A DNA stretch of 45,407 nt from Syntrophomonadaceae bacterium (GTDB taxonomy: Bacteria > Bacillota > Dethiobacteria > DTU022): the NCBI GenBank assembly GCA_007132095.1, contig SLPH01000058.1, forward strand, positions 1 to 45,407. Reading direction: 5' to 3'. The position numbers and the translations under genes were made by a program. The notes beneath the pieces were generated by a model that was not told the DNA's origin, made no database searches, and was given only the letters and a program-made list of their open reading frames with translations. Of this stretch, positions 16,717-26,362 are shown one piece after another; positions within the stretch are counted from its first letter, which is position 1; each line of letters opens with the position of its first letter.

Positions 16717-17859
16717 CTGCAGGCATTTTTGTTACTTGAAGATGGATTTACAATGAAGGGTGAAGTTTTTTCCGGAAGTGGCGAAGTGTTTGGTGAAGTG
16801 GTATTTAACACATCCATGACCGGTTACCAGGAGATGATTACCGACCCGTCTTACAAGGGGCAGATACTGACGCTTACCTGCCCCCTGATAGGAAATTACG
16901 GGGTAAATCAATATGATGTAGAGTCGGCCTCCCCTCAGGTGGAGGCTTTTTTAGTAAAAGAATACTGCCATAAGCCTAGAAACTGGAGAGCCGAGGAGTC
17001 TCTCGGTTCATACCTGGACCGCCATGGTGTTATAGGAGTTGAAGGGATTGATACCCGAACACTAACCCTGCACCTGCGCAGGGCGGGTACGATGAAAGGG
17101 GTGCTTTCAACTCTGAATGAGAATCCCGACCAACTGAAAGAGCGGCTGGCCAATTTTAAGTTTAAGAATGCGCGCGAACTTGTCGGCAGCGTATCGGGCA
17201 AAAATATTCACCCCTGGGCCTGCCCGGAGCCGAACCCTCTTTTTCCATTTGGGACCGAGGGTCTGCAAAAGCGTGATTACCACATTGTCGTTTACGATTT
17301 TGGGATTAAATATAATATTATGCGCAGCTTAAGCGCTCGCAGCTGCAGGGTTACGGTGGTGCCCCACAATACTCCGGCAGCCGATATTTTGGCCCTGAAA
17401 CCACAGGGAGTACTTCTTTCCAATGGTCCCGGCGATCCGGCTGAGCTTGATTACATTCTGCCGGAAATCCGATCTTTATTGGGCAGGGTTCCTCTATTCG
17501 GGATTTGCCTCGGTCATCAGTTGTTGGCATTGGCTTTGGGATGCAAAACATTCAAACTGCCTTTCGGTCACCGCGGTTCCAACCATCCTGTCAAGGAACT
17601 GCAAACGGGAAAAGTGCAGATTACTTCTCAAAACCATGGCTACTGCGTAAGCCTTGAAGGCGGCCCGGCCGGCACAAAGGCTACGCATATTAATTTGAAC
17701 GACAATACCCTGGAGGGTTTTGAGAATGGTGAGCTGAAGTGCTTTTCCGTGCAGTACCACCCTGAGGCTTATCCGGGTCCTCGTGAATCAACATACCTCT
17801 TTGATAATTTCATGCGTCTCATAGATAGCTCTGTAGAGGAGGTTGGCCCATTTGCCTAA
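16717..17859 (+). CDS. carA: Carbamoyl-phosphate synthase small subunit (glutaminase)
   Basis: CarA hydrolyses glutamine and channels ammonia to CarB for carbamoyl phosphate, the precursor of pyrimidines and arginine. The N-terminal CarA domain spans about 1-150, and the class-I glutamine amidotransferase domain about 190-375, with the nucleophile Cys264 in [15 protein letters not shown] and the His-Glu pair in [10 protein letters not shown]. The start is unusual: the only well-placed codon after AAGGAGG (16703-16709) is CTG 16717, seven bases downstream. It gives the N-terminus [10 protein letters not shown], which matches the family. TTG at 16729 would sit 19 bases from the SD and truncate the first strand. 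carB overlaps the 3' end by eight bases. No other pyrimidine or arginine gene is nearby. Confidence 0.93.
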   Translation: MQAFLLLEDGFTMKGEVFSGSGEVFGEVVFNTSMTGYQEMITDPSYKGQILTLTCPLIGNYGVNQYDVESASPQVEAFLVKEYCHKPRNWRAEESLGSYLDRHGVIGVEGIDTRTLTLHLRRAGTMKGVLSTLNENPDQLKERLANFKFKNARELVGSVSGKNIHPWACPEPNPLFPFGTEGLQKRDYHIVVYDFGIKYNIMRSLSARSCRVTVVPHNTPAADILALKPQGVLLSNGPGDPAELDYILPEIRSLLGRVPLFGICLGHQLLALALGCKTFKLPFGHRGSNHPVKELQTGKVQITSQNHGYCVSLEGGPAGTKATHINLNDNTLEGFENGELKCFSVQYHPEAYPGPRESTYLFDNFMRLIDSSVEEVGPFA

Positions 17860-20800
17860 GCGAACTGACCTGAAGAAAATTATGCTGATCGGTTCAGGCC
17901 CGATTGTAATCGGGCAGGCCTGCGAATTTGATTACTCAGGTACACAGGCCTGCCGCGCCCTGAAAGAAGAAGGTTACGAAGTGATCCTGATTAATAGCAA
18001 CCCGGCTACGATAATGACCGATCCTTCAATGGCTGACCGGACCTACATTGAACCGCTGACCCGGGAAGCAACAGCCCTGGTCATCGAAAAAGAAAGGCCC
18101 GATGCCCTGCTGCCTACGCTGGGTGGACAAACGGCATTAAATATTGCCGTCGATTTAAGCGATAGCGGGTTGCTTGAGCGCTACGGGGTTGAGCTGATTG
18201 GCGCTGATTCCGCAGTGATCAAAAGGGCCGAGAACAGGGATCTTTTTAAGAAAACGATGGATAAAATAGGGCTGGAATCGGCTGAGAGCAGTCATCTTGG
18301 CAGCGTTCCAGAAGCTCTCGACTTTGCCGCCCTGAAGGGATATCCCCTTGTCATAAGGCCTTCATTTACCCTTGGTGGGGCCGGAGGCGGAATTGCATAC
18401 AGCGAAAACCAGTTAATCGAAATGGTAAAAGCGGGTTTAAGCAGCAGCCCGATCAAACAGGTCCTTGTCGAGGAAGCTTTAACGGGTTGGAAAGAATTTG
18501 AGCTGGAAGTTATGCGTGACCGCAATGACAACGTGGTGATAATCTGTTCGATCGAAAATGTTGACCCCATGGGGGTCCATACGGGTGAAAGCATAACAGT
18601 TGCTCCTGCTCAAACCTTAAGCGATCGTGAATATCAGCTCATGCGAGACGCTTCAATAAAGGCCCTGAGGGCTATCGGCGTCGAAACGGGTGGCTGCAAC
18701 ATCCAATACGCGCTGAACCCGGAAAACGGGAGAATGGTCGTGGTGGAAATGAACCCGCGGGTCTCCCGTTCATCGGCTTTAGCTTCAAAGGCAACCGGTT
18801 TTCCTATTGCCAAGATCGCTGCCAAGCTGGCTGTCGGTTACACCCTTGATGAGCTTTCGAATGACATCACCAGGGAAACACCGGCATCATTTGAACCGGC
18901 CATTGACTACTGTGTCGTAAAGATTCCGCGGTGGGATTTCGCCAAGTTTCCCGGAGTCGATCAAACTCTGACTACCAGGATGAAATCTGTTGGTGAAGTG
19001 ATGAGCATTGGCCGGACCTATAAGGAGGCATTTCAGAAAGCGCTGCGCTCGCTTGAGCAGGGTTATGACGGCCTTAATGAGCAGGCGGATCTCAACGGTA
19101 CCGTTCAAAATTTGGACCAGTTGAAAAAATTACTTTCTCAGCCTTTGCCCGGTCGCCCTTTCACTATCGCCAGGGCTTTGCGGGAAGGCTTAAGCAGCGA
19201 GGAGATTAGCGGGCTAACCGGGGTGGATGGATGGTTTGTCGATCAAATTGAAAGCCTGATCACTTTTGAAAGCGAGCTTGCAGCAGTCGACAAGCTGGAA
19301 GAGGATCTGCTCTGGGAAGCAAAATCCCTCGGTTTTTCTGACAGCAGGATTGCCCGGCTGGTTGGAATGAGTGAAGAAGAGGTCAGGGAACTGCGCAAGA
19401 GTTGGTCGATTTATCCTACCTACCGCCGGGTTGATACCTGTGCCGGTGAATTCGAGGCTTACACACCATACCTTTATTCCACTTATGAACGCGGCGCCCG
19501 TGAAGGCGCCATAAACCCTGCCGGCGTGAAAGAGGGCAGCAGGGGTAATGTCATGATCCTCGGTGGTGGACCCAACCGGATTGGCCAGGGGCTTGAATTT
19601 GATTATTGCTGCGTTCAGGCGGCTTTTTCACTGCGCGACAGAGGCTACCGTGTGGTCATGGTTAACTGTAACCCCGAAACGGTCAGTACCGATTATGATA
19701 TTTCAGATTGCCTTTACTTTGAACCTCTGACCTTGGAAGATGTTTTAAATATTTGCCACGAGGAAAACCCTGATGGGATTATTCTCCAATTTGGAGGTCA
19801 GACACCTCTGAAGCTGGCCCTGCCGCTGCTGAAAGAAGGAGTGCCAATCTGGGGTACTTCACCGTTGGATATCGACCGTGCCGAAAACCGGCGTGAATTT
19901 GCGGCTGTGGTTGAGAAACTTGGTCTCTGGGAGCCGGCTCATGGAACTGCAGCTGCGGTTGAAGAGGTTTCAGGGATAGCGCTCGGCCTCGGCTTCCCGC
20001 TGCTCGTCAGGCCGTCATATGTATTGGGCGGCATGTCGATGAGGATTGTCTACAATGAAGCGGACCTGGAAGAATATTTAAAGACAGTGCCTGAAGTAAA
20101 TCATGCAAACCCGCTGCTCCTGGATAAATTTTTGGATGGAGCCGTTGAACTTGATGTTGACGCTGTTAGTGACGGGGAAATGGTTGTAATTGGCGGGATC
20201 ATGGAACACGTTGAGCACGCCGGGGTTCACTCCGGGGATAGCTGCTGCGTTTTGCCGCCGTACAGCATCGGCTCTCAGCAGCTTAACGAAATCAGGAGGC
20301 AGACCAGGCTGTTGGCTGCTGAGTTGAATATCAGGGGGCTAATGAATATTCAGTTTGCCGTGCGTGGAAGAGAATTATTTATCCTTGAAGCGAACCCCCG
20401 GGCTTCCCGCACTGTTCCCTTTGTGGGTAAAGCGATCGGCAGGCCGCTGGCAGGTATAGCTGCCGAGGTTATAGCCGGCAACTCCCTCAAAGATCTCGGC
20501 TTTACTGAAGAACAAGTTCCCGCTTACTATTCTGTTAAAGAAGCTGTTTTTTCATTTAGCCGGTTCGACAAGGCCGATATCATCCTTGGGCCGGAAATGC
20601 GTTCGACAGGAGAAGTAATGGGTATCGACTACGATCTTGGTATGGCTATGGCCAAAGCCATGCGGGCAGCCGGCACCCCCTTGCCTCAGGAAGGGCGGAT
20701 ATTTATAACCGTGGCCGACCAGGACAAGCCCCATGTTTTGGAGGTTGCAAGAGGGTTGGCCAGGATTGGTTTTAAGCTTTTGGCAACTGCCGGTACGGCT

Positions 20801-21106
20801 TTAAGCCTCAAAGCTGCCGGGCTCGAAGTTGAAGAGGTAAATAAGATTGGCGATGGTTCACCGCACATGCTTGATTACATCAATGAAGGAAGGGTCGATC
20901 TGATCATCAACACCCCTGCCGGAAGGGGAGCGCTTTCAGATGGAGCCCAGATGCGACTGTATGCTGTGCAGCGCGGAGTATCGATTATAACCACCCTGCA
21001 GGGGGCACTTGCCGCGCTCGAGGGAATTCGCGCCAATCAAGAACAGTCCATGGATGTCCGCTGCCTCCAGGATTACTACAGGGGTAGGGAAGAAGTTGGC
21101 TCTTAA
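17852..21106 (+). CDS. carB: Carbamoyl-phosphate synthase large subunit
   Basis: CarB makes carbamoyl phosphate from bicarbonate, ammonia and two ATP. Two homologous ATP-grasp halves are visible, each opening with a glycine loop ([20 protein letters not shown] at the start, [20 protein letters not shown] near residue 565). The linker oligomerisation domain lies between about 400 and 550. A C-terminal MGS-like allosteric domain (about 935-1075: [20 protein letters not shown]) would bind nucleotide or ornithine effectors. TTG 17852 gives the standard [10 protein letters not shown]-terminus and lies nine bases after AGAGGAGG; the in-frame TTG at 17843 touches the SD. The eight-base overlap with carA indicates translational coupling. 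The length of 1084 residues is typical. Confidence 0.96.
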   Translation: MPKRTDLKKIMLIGSGPIVIGQACEFDYSGTQACRALKEEGYEVILINSNPATIMTDPSMADRTYIEPLTREATALVIEKERPDALLPTLGGQTALNIAVDLSDSGLLERYGVELIGADSAVIKRAENRDLFKKTMDKIGLESAESSHLGSVPEALDFAALKGYPLVIRPSFTLGGAGGGIAYSENQLIEMVKAGLSSSPIKQVLVEEALTGWKEFELEVMRDRNDNVVIICSIENVDPMGVHTGESITVAPAQTLSDREYQLMRDASIKALRAIGVETGGCNIQYALNPENGRMVVVEMNPRVSRSSALASKATGFPIAKIAAKLAVGYTLDELSNDITRETPASFEPAIDYCVVKIPRWDFAKFPGVDQTLTTRMKSVGEVMSIGRTYKEAFQKALRSLEQGYDGLNEQADLNGTVQNLDQLKKLLSQPLPGRPFTIARALREGLSSEEISGLTGVDGWFVDQIESLITFESELAAVDKLEEDLLWEAKSLGFSDSRIARLVGMSEEEVRELRKSWSIYPTYRRVDTCAGEFEAYTPYLYSTYERGAREGAINPAGVKEGSRGNVMILGGGPNRIGQGLEFDYCCVQAAFSLRDRGYRVVMVNCNPETVSTDYDISDCLYFEPLTLEDVLNICHEENPDGIILQFGGQTPLKLALPLLKEGVPIWGTSPLDIDRAENRREFAAVVEKLGLWEPAHGTAAAVEEVSGIALGLGFPLLVRPSYVLGGMSMRIVYNEADLEEYLKTVPEVNHANPLLLDKFLDGAVELDVDAVSDGEMVVIGGIMEHVEHAGVHSGDSCCVLPPYSIGSQQLNEIRRQTRLLAAELNIRGLMNIQFAVRGRELFILEANPRASRTVPFVGKAIGRPLAGIAAEVIAGNSLKDLGFTEEQVPAYYSVKEAVFSFSRFDKADIILGPEMRSTGEVMGIDYDLGMAMAKAMRAAGTPLPQEGRIFITVADQDKPHVLEVARGLARIGFKLLATAGTALSLKAAGLEVEEVNKIGDGSPHMLDYINEGRVDLIINTPAGRGALSDGAQMRLYAVQRGVSIITTLQGALAALEGIRANQEQSMDVRCLQDYYRGREEVGS

Positions 21107-21221
21107 GATCTAAGGCTAATATGACTTTATGTTTTCAAAACTGAGGTCTCCTGGTCAAATATGAGCGCTCTCAATTATTGTTCAAACCGAGGGGAAAGGC
21201 GCAATGCAGGCATTTTCTAGT

Positions 21222-21237
21222 TGGCATAGATCTTGCT
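21222..21237 (+). promoter_or_regulatory. Sigma-54-like promoter in the carB-usp gap
   Basis: TGGCATAGATCTTGCT matches TGGCA-N6-TTGC(T) with correct GG-N10-GC spacing; only the two bases after TGGCA deviate from TGGCACG. The predicted start is near 21248, only 25 bases before a large hairpin and about 427 bases before the universal stress gene. Confidence 0.5.
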
Positions 21238-21272
21238 TTTAATAATATCAATACAATATGAATAATTAAATT

Positions 21273-21350
21273 TGAGCCATCTCTACTACTCTTCTTTAAG
21301 AAAACAGCCAGCTTAGATATTTTGTCTCCCGAAGAAGCAGAGATGGCTCA
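21273..21350 (+). repeat. Large inverted repeat; possible structured RNA
   Basis: Perfect 12-bp arms, TGAGCCATCTCT and AGAGATGGCTCA, enclose 54 bases. Inside them CTTCTT (21291-21296) can pair with AAGAAG (21332-21337), extending the stem. TTATTTGTTT follows. It could be an sRNA or leader made from the sigma-54-like promoter just upstream, or a remnant of a small inverted-repeat element. Confidence 0.45.
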
Positions 21351-21674
21351 GTTATTTGTTTGGGCTAAGGTAGGACTTACTGCCGCCGATACTTTATCTC
21401 TGGGCAGAGCAATAGCGATTACGGCAATCCCTCGGCCTTCAATCCATACTAAAAAATTGTGTGGACTTCTTCACATGTAATAAGAAATAATGACACTCGA
21501 ATAGTTTCGATTTGTTAAACTCGAGAAGTCTTTTTTCGCAATGCTCCCTTTGCCCTGCGTTGCCGGCGATTATTATTTTTAAAAAGCTACTTTAAAGACA
21601 GTTGACCGGTAGGAATAGCGGGAGGCCACGTCGAATTGTTTAAATTACAATCAAATTGTTGGGAGGCTGTATAA

Positions 21675-22115
21675 ATGTATAAAATACTGATAGCTATAGA
21701 CGGTTCTGAGCATTCCGAAAAAGTACTTAAGGAAGCGATTACTATTGCCGAACCCCTGGGCGCCGCAATAACAATTCTTACTGTGATTGTAAGAGATTAT
21801 CTGCCACCTTCGGTGAGTATTCAGTTTACAGATGATGTGTGGGATACTGTTAACGCGAACCTGCAGGAAGAAGCCGAAGCCCTGGTCGCAAAAAGTGCCG
21901 CTCCTTTTAAAGAGAAAGGTTTAGAAGTAAACACGAAAGTAGTTTTCGGGCGCAAACCGCCTTCGGAGATCATCTGCGAAGAGGCACAGGAAGGAAAGTA
22001 TAACCTTGTTATGCTGGGCAGTCACGGTTTAAGAGGGTTTCGCGAGGCATTGCTGGGCAGCGTTAGCAACAAGGTCGCTCACTGCCTCAATGGCAATGTC
22101 ATGATCGTTAAGTAA
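21675..22115 (+). CDS. Universal stress protein, UspA family
   Basis: A 146-residue single Usp domain. The first strand carries ILIAIDGSEHSEK (Asp9 contacts adenine in ATP-binding members), and the ATP-binding motif G-x2-G-x9-G-S is present in GSHGLRGFREALLGSVS near residues 115-131, so it is of the ATP-binding (MJ0577-like) type. Such proteins are cytosolic dimers induced by stress or energy limitation. ATG 21675 follows TGGGAGG. The long 5' region contains a possible sigma-54 promoter 427 bases upstream, so its regulation may be unusual. It may be co-transcribed with the alpha/beta hydrolase that begins about 55 bases after its stop. Confidence 0.93.
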   Translation: MYKILIAIDGSEHSEKVLKEAITIAEPLGAAITILTVIVRDYLPPSVSIQFTDDVWDTVNANLQEEAEALVAKSAAPFKEKGLEVNTKVVFGRKPPSEIICEEAQEGKYNLVMLGSHGLRGFREALLGSVSNKVAHCLNGNVMIVK

Positions 22116-22169
22116 TCTGATTCGCCGAAAAGTTTGTGTCAACAGTTAAAATGGGCGGTCTTGAGAGCT

Positions 22170-23153
22170 ATGATCAGTGTGAAGGCGAATAAACATCCGG
22201 TATATATGTGGATACGCGGGGCGGCATTAGTTTTGGCCGCCCTGTTTATACTGGTGAGTCTCGCACCTTACCTGCTCCCTTTCAAGCAGTTGGAGGGTGA
22301 CCGCTATGAACAGGCATACACAAACAGCTTTTTTGAAACCATTGACGAGCTTGAACTGCATTTCCGTTTATGGAGCGGAGAAGAAGCCGAAAGGGGCAAT
22401 ATATTTTTGCTTCATGGTCTGGGGGCTTCTACTTTTAGCTGGCGCCATGTGGCACCCTACTTCGAAGCAAAAGGATACCGGGTCATTGCTGCTGATCTCC
22501 CCGGATTTGGTTTAAGTGAACGTAAGGCCGGAATCGATCACTCGGCTTCAGCCAGGGCTGAAAAAATGTGGGAACTGTTAAATTATATTGCTCCTCAAGA
22601 GCAATGGCATCTTGTCGGCCATTCCATGGGCGGAGCGACAGTTACTGCAATGACAATGCTTGAACCCGAAAAAACCGCCAGCTTGACCATGGTCGCAGGG
22701 GCTGTAAGACATTTTGAGCCTAATTTTATTAGCTTTCTGCTTAAATATCCTCCCTTATCCCGGTGGTTTAAATATATGAGCAGTAATGTCCTGGTCAGGG
22801 AAGAGAGGGTGGAGCGATTTTTGCAGAGCGCCTATGGGCGCCGCCCCGAACATAATGAAGTTATAGGTTACTACCAACCTCTGACCATCAGGGGAACTGA
22901 AACTACCTATCTGGATATGGTCGATTCAGCAGCAGCGCCGCTGCCAGGAGATCTTTCTGAGCTTCAGCTGCCAGTTTTACTGCTATGGGGTGAAGAGGAT
23001 TCATGGGTTCCAATAGAGGATGGCTTACGCCTGGAAGGGAAGATAGAGGGTTCTCGCCTGGTCAGGTTTGCTGATCAGGGGCATTGTCCGATGGAAACAG
23101 CGCCTGAGCTTTTTAACCAGGCCCTGGAAAGTTTTCTCTCCGGCCTGCATTAA
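22170..23153 (+). CDS. Membrane-anchored alpha/beta hydrolase
   Basis: An alpha/beta-hydrolase-fold protein of about 327 residues. The oxyanion motif HGLGAS, the nucleophile elbow GHSMGG, an acid in LLWGEEDSWVP and a late His in DQGHCPMET form a complete Ser-Asp-His triad. An N-terminal hydrophobic segment (IRGAALVLAALFILVSLAPYL) should anchor it in the membrane with the catalytic domain probably outside. The exact ester, epoxide or halide substrate is not visible. The frame is open from TTG 22134, but ATG 22170 (MISVKANK) gives a normal basic leader before the anchor. Neither has a strong SD, so the start is uncertain. Confidence 0.82.
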   Translation: MISVKANKHPVYMWIRGAALVLAALFILVSLAPYLLPFKQLEGDRYEQAYTNSFFETIDELELHFRLWSGEEAERGNIFLLHGLGASTFSWRHVAPYFEAKGYRVIAADLPGFGLSERKAGIDHSASARAEKMWELLNYIAPQEQWHLVGHSMGGATVTAMTMLEPEKTASLTMVAGAVRHFEPNFISFLLKYPPLSRWFKYMSSNVLVREERVERFLQSAYGRRPEHNEVIGYYQPLTIRGTETTYLDMVDSAAAPLPGDLSELQLPVLLLWGEEDSWVPIEDGLRLEGKIEGSRLVRFADQGHCPMETAPELFNQALESFLSGLH

Positions 23154-23238
23154 TTGCCAGGCATTAATTTTACTGGGTATCAGCCGATATATAGATTAGC
23201 AGGTAAAGGTTTCCTTATACCCGGGATGGAGGTTTGTT

Positions 23239-23899
23239 ATGGCTAAGCTTTCGTTGGATGCCATTATTGCAAGAGTGGATGAACTGCCATCGTTGCCCCA
23301 GATTGTTGTTAGGGTGATGGAGTTAACAGAGGATCCGGATGCTACAGCCTTTGATATTAATGATGTCATAAACCAGGATCAAAACATCACAGCTCAGGTT
23401 CTTCGCATGGCTAACTCTCTTTATTATGGTTATACCAGGAGAATCTCAACTGTAACCGACGCAATAATTTTAATCGGGTTTAATGCCGTCCGCAGTTTGG
23501 TCCTTGCCGCTTCGGTCAGCAAGATTTTAAAACGCGAACTCTCCGGCTACCTGATGGGGGAGGGAGAGCTTTGGAAACACTCTCAATGCGCAGCTGTGTA
23601 TGCCCGTCTTCTGGCCAGGAAAGTTAAATTTAAATCGGTGGAACCTGCCGGCAGAATTGGTTGAAGCGATCGCCTGTCATCACCAGCCTCTTTCAACAGC
23701 GAAGAATAAACCGCTGGCTTCCATAGTCCATATTTCAGACGCAGTTACACTGCAAATGGGGATGGGTTTAGGGATAGATGGGCTCATGTATCCGTTATCG
23801 GAAGAGGCTCTAAAAGTAGTCGGTGTTACCGGAGACGATCTTGAGTTTCTAATGGCAGATATCGTCGATCTTTTTATTGACAAAGATATGTTTAGCTAG
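23239..23899 (+). pseudogene. HDOD-domain protein disrupted by an internal out-of-frame deletion
   Basis: Codons from ATG 23239 give a typical HDOD start (LPSLPQIVVRVMELTEDP, INQDQNITAQVLRMANSLYYG, LIGFNAVRSLVLA, LWKHSQCAAVYARLLA), then stop at 23664. The remainder of the domain (WNLPAELVEAIACHHQPL, ASIVHISDAVTLQMGMG) continues in another frame to 23899. The middle of the domain, normally about 60 residues with the HDxGK-like segment and the helix before it, is missing. The junction is around 23637-23644, at GGTGGAAC, where the two parts meet inside one short word, as expected for a microhomology deletion. HDOD proteins bind signalling partners in motility, c-di-GMP or stress responses. A strong GGAGG precedes the start, so a truncated 141-residue protein may still be made. 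Confidence 0.82.
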
Positions 23900-23908
23900 T
23901 CAAGCTTT

Positions 23909-25000
23909 TTACTCATCATCAAGCTTCGGATCAGGGCGCTTCTGTTTGAGGTATCCTGTCAGCTTGTCTCCGCCGTCTTTCAGGGCGTCGCCAAATGATT
24001 TCGCCATTTCTTCGGCTTTTTTCAGGGTAAGTTTTCCCCTATCCCAGGTTTTCCTCGTTGTTTTGGTAACAACCTTATGGCCGTAACGAATCGGTCGCGT
24101 ACCGGCTTTTGCCGTAGCTCTTAAAACTGCCCGGGAAATATTGTAAGTTGATTCTCCAAGCACTTTTGCCAGCAGCGAAGCGGCCTCAACGGCAGCAATC
24201 CTGCGCAGGCTGCTCCTTTCCTGGCTGACCAGGGATGAACAATACTGGCGCGTAATGACTCCAACCCTGAGAGTAAGGTAGGCATTTGCCGAACCCTGTA
24301 TGACAGCGTTAGTGATCACATTAGCCGCTGTATTGATAGCCGGAGTCAGGGATGACAGGGAGCTCCCCATAATGGAAGCGATTACCGGTTCAAGCTGATC
24401 TTCGAGGAGATCGAGGTTTTCAATCTTAGCCGCCAGAAAAGCAGTGGCGAAAACATTGCCGTAAAGATAACCCAGCTCTCGCAGGGAGGGCCTCTGGTTA
24501 TAGAGCAGGGTTATCTGCCAGATCATTCTTAGCTGGGCCAGGGTGACAATCAAGGCATCCAAAGCTCCGTATTGAGAGATAGCAGTCATCACGAAGACGT
24601 TGGTAGCGGAAACTTTTATCTTTTCTTCCGCCAGCTGATCCAGTTTCTTCAGGGCTTCCTTAACTGTGTCAATTTCTTCAGCTTTGATTTTGTAGCCGGA
24701 GAGATGAGGGTTTTTGGACAGCCTTTTGCTCAGCCTGACAATATAAAGGCTGAGTTCTTCAGCGGCACCATCTTTTGGCGGGAACATGGCTTTAGGCCTG
24801 CGCAATATTGCAACCAGGGGCAAAATGATTACCGCGGCATAAACTAAAAGCATGACAAAAAGGACAGTTCTGCCCAGGAGTGGGTTAATTTCCGTTAGCA
24901 GGCCGAAGATTTGGCTGGTCTGGTTAACAATAAAGACAATAAATAGCAGCGTTAAGAAAAATACAACCAGGGCCGTTATTTTTTTTGCAGTTTTCAGCAT
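23909..25000 (-). CDS. DUF697 (YcjF-like) membrane protein
   Basis: This 363-residue protein has two N-terminal transmembrane helices (about 10-27 and 44-65), then a cytoplasmic region. A C-terminal DUF697-like domain is rich in small residues (AISQYGALDALIVTLAQLRMIWQI, with the conserved aromatic-rich LRMIWQITLLYNQRP, and VIQGSANAYLTLRVGVITRQYC). The tail is highly basic (about 315-355: KVVTKTTRKTWDRGKLTLKKAEEM). The family is found beside GTPases and stress genes, but its biochemical role is not established. It lies 35 bp after the 2-oxoacid oxidoreductase gamma gene on the same strand and could be the last cistron of that operon. An AGGA motif lies about nine bases before ATG 25000. Confidence 0.75.
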   Translation of the reverse strand: MLKTAKKITALVVFFLTLLFIVFIVNQTSQIFGLLTEINPLLGRTVLFVMLLVYAAVIILPLVAILRRPKAMFPPKDGAAEELSLYIVRLSKRLSKNPHLSGYKIKAEEIDTVKEALKKLDQLAEEKIKVSATNVFVMTAISQYGALDALIVTLAQLRMIWQITLLYNQRPSLRELGYLYGNVFATAFLAAKIENLDLLEDQLEPVIASIMGSSLSSLTPAINTAANVITNAVIQGSANAYLTLRVGVITRQYCSSLVSQERSSLRRIAAVEAASLLAKVLGESTYNISRAVLRATAKAGTRPIRYGHKVVTKTTRKTWDRGKLTLKKAEEMAKSFGDALKDGGDKLTGYLKQKRPDPKLDDE

Positions 25001-25035
25001 CCCCGTTTATCCTGCCCTCATGAAAGCTGCCTGCG

Positions 25036-25593
25036 TTATGCGCAACTTCCGTTATTTATATAATCTTGTCCCTTGAGAAGCGCTTTATTAATGCCCAAGG
25101 CCAGCCCGCTCTTATGAGGCGGCAGAAATGATTCAATTTCCTCAGCCGCGACCGCAGGGTCAAATAACTTTGAACTGGCTATAAATGCTCCAAGCATAAC
25201 AATATTGGCCATTTTTTCATCTCCGCTTGCCCTGGCCAGATCAACGGTCGGAACATTAATCCTGCTCAGGCCATTGCCGCTGTCAGGAAGCTCACAGCTG
25301 ATTAACGAGCTGTTGACCAGGAGGAGCCCGTCTTGTTGAAGCTTTGGGCCAAATTTATTCAATGCCGGCTCACTCATAGCAATAACAGCTTTTGGGCTGC
25401 CGGTGATGGGCGCGCCAATGCTGTCTTCAGACAAGATCACAGTGCAGTTGGCAGTCCCGCCTCTCATTTCAACTCCGTATGAAGGCATCCAGGTTACATT
25501 TAATCCTGTTTTCATCCCACAATGCGCCAGGAACTCACCCATCATCAGGACTCCCTGGCCTCCGAAGCCAGACATAATTACAGAGTATTCCAC
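25036..25593 (-). CDS. 2-oxoacid:ferredoxin oxidoreductase, gamma subunit
   Basis: A 185-residue gamma subunit of the pyruvate/2-oxoacid:ferredoxin oxidoreductase family, with the characteristic N-terminal MSGFGGQGVLMMGEFLA (a Rossmann-like CoA/partner-binding segment) and PSYGVEMRGGTANCTVILS. It completes the alpha-beta-gamma-ferredoxin set encoded by the three upstream genes. I set the start at GTG 25593, eight bases after AAGGAGG. The frame extends to a TTG at 25635 inside the beta gene, but that leader contains the SD itself. The complex oxidatively decarboxylates a 2-oxoacid to acyl-CoA with ferredoxin reduction, or runs in reverse. Confidence 0.92.
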   Translation of the reverse strand: MEYSVIMSGFGGQGVLMMGEFLAHCGMKTGLNVTWMPSYGVEMRGGTANCTVILSEDSIGAPITGSPKAVIAMSEPALNKFGPKLQQDGLLLVNSSLISCELPDSGNGLSRINVPTVDLARASGDEKMANIVMLGAFIASSKLFDPAVAAEEIESFLPPHKSGLALGINKALLKGQDYINNGSCA

Positions 25594-25606
25594 TGAAACA
25601 GCCTCC

Positions 25607-26362
25607 TTACAGCTCAAAATCTTTAAATGTCCCAAGAGGATAGGCAGGGATCATTTCATCCACGAGCCGTTCAACAGATTGCGCAGGCGTCATGCGCCAG
25701 TTGGTTGGGCATGCTGATAGCAGTTCGATTAAAGCAAAGCCACGTTTTTCGATCTGGGCCTGAAAAGCCCGGAACATAGCATGTCGCGCTTTCCTGACAT
25801 GAGCGGCATCATGACACGAAACCCTGGCTGAGTATGCTGTTCCTGGCAGGGTGGCGATTAGTTCTGCCATGTTAATCGGAAAACCGTCTCCCGCAGAATT
25901 TCGCCCGAAAGGAGTGGTCGTGGTTTTTTGCCCGGGAAGAGTGGTCGGGGCCATTTGCCCGCCGGTCATTCCGTAAATACTGTTGTTAACAAACACGATA
26001 GTGATATTTTCCTTACGGTTGGCGGCGTGAATAACTTCGCTTGTTCCGATCGCGGCCAGATCTCCATCGCCCTGGTAAGTGAACACGAATGAGTCAGGGT
26101 TTGATCTTTTCAATCCGGATGCAACGGCCGGAGCCCTGCCATGGGGGGCTTCGCAGCAGTCAATTGCCAGATAGTCATAGAGAAAGACTCCGCATCCTAC
26201 CCCAATCACCCCTACGGCTGACGAGGCCAGGTTAAAATGATCAATGGCTTCGGCAGTTAGACGGTGCACTAACCCGTGATGGCAGCCGGGGCAAAAGTGA
26301 AAAATATTTTCCTTTAAGCATCGTGGAGCAGAAAAGCCTTTAATTTTTTTTACAGCCTGCAT
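25607..26362 (-). CDS. 2-oxoacid:ferredoxin oxidoreductase, beta subunit (TPP-binding)
   Basis: The 251-residue beta subunit carries the thiamine-diphosphate motif, GDGDLAAIGTSEVIHAA through IVFVNN (about 97-127), and the cysteine-bearing CPGCHHG near residue 24 that ligates or lies near a [4Fe-4S] cluster in this family; GVGCGVF follows around residue 55. MTGGQMAPTTLPGQKTTTTPFG is the usual substrate-loop region of VOR/KOR beta subunits. Its start overlaps the end of the alpha gene by 13 bases, implying coupled translation. Substrate choice (2-oxoisovalerate type, 2-oxoglutarate or other) is not certain from sequence; the leucine-type T-box ahead of the operon favours branched-chain oxoacids. 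Confidence 0.93.
   Translation of the reverse strand: MQAVKKIKGFSAPRCLKENIFHFCPGCHHGLVHRLTAEAIDHFNLASSAVGVIGVGCGVFLYDYLAIDCCEAPHGRAPAVASGLKRSNPDSFVFTYQGDGDLAAIGTSEVIHAANRKENITIVFVNNSIYGMTGGQMAPTTLPGQKTTTTPFGRNSAGDGFPINMAELIATLPGTAYSARVSCHDAAHVRKARHAMFRAFQAQIEKRGFALIELLSACPTNWRMTPAQSVERLVDEMIPAYPLGTFKDFEL

Larger units (their letters stand above)
21107..21674. other. 570-bp gene-free gap between carB and the universal stress gene
   Basis: No coding gene is supported on either strand. The gap holds a sigma-54-like promoter (21222-21237), a perfect GAGCGCTC palindrome (21163-21170), a large inverted repeat (21273-21350) and, further on, a CTCGA/TCGAG pair near 21496-21525. A short minus-strand open stretch (about 21350-21465) gives a protein-like but startless peptide. 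Confidence 0.5.

Noticed and set aside
21350-21465. Minus-strand protein-like peptide (VWIEGRGIAVIAIALP) in the carB-usp gap
   Set aside because: A run of about 40 codons between stops without a start or SD; I could not link it to any family, and it may be a chance or a very decayed remnant.
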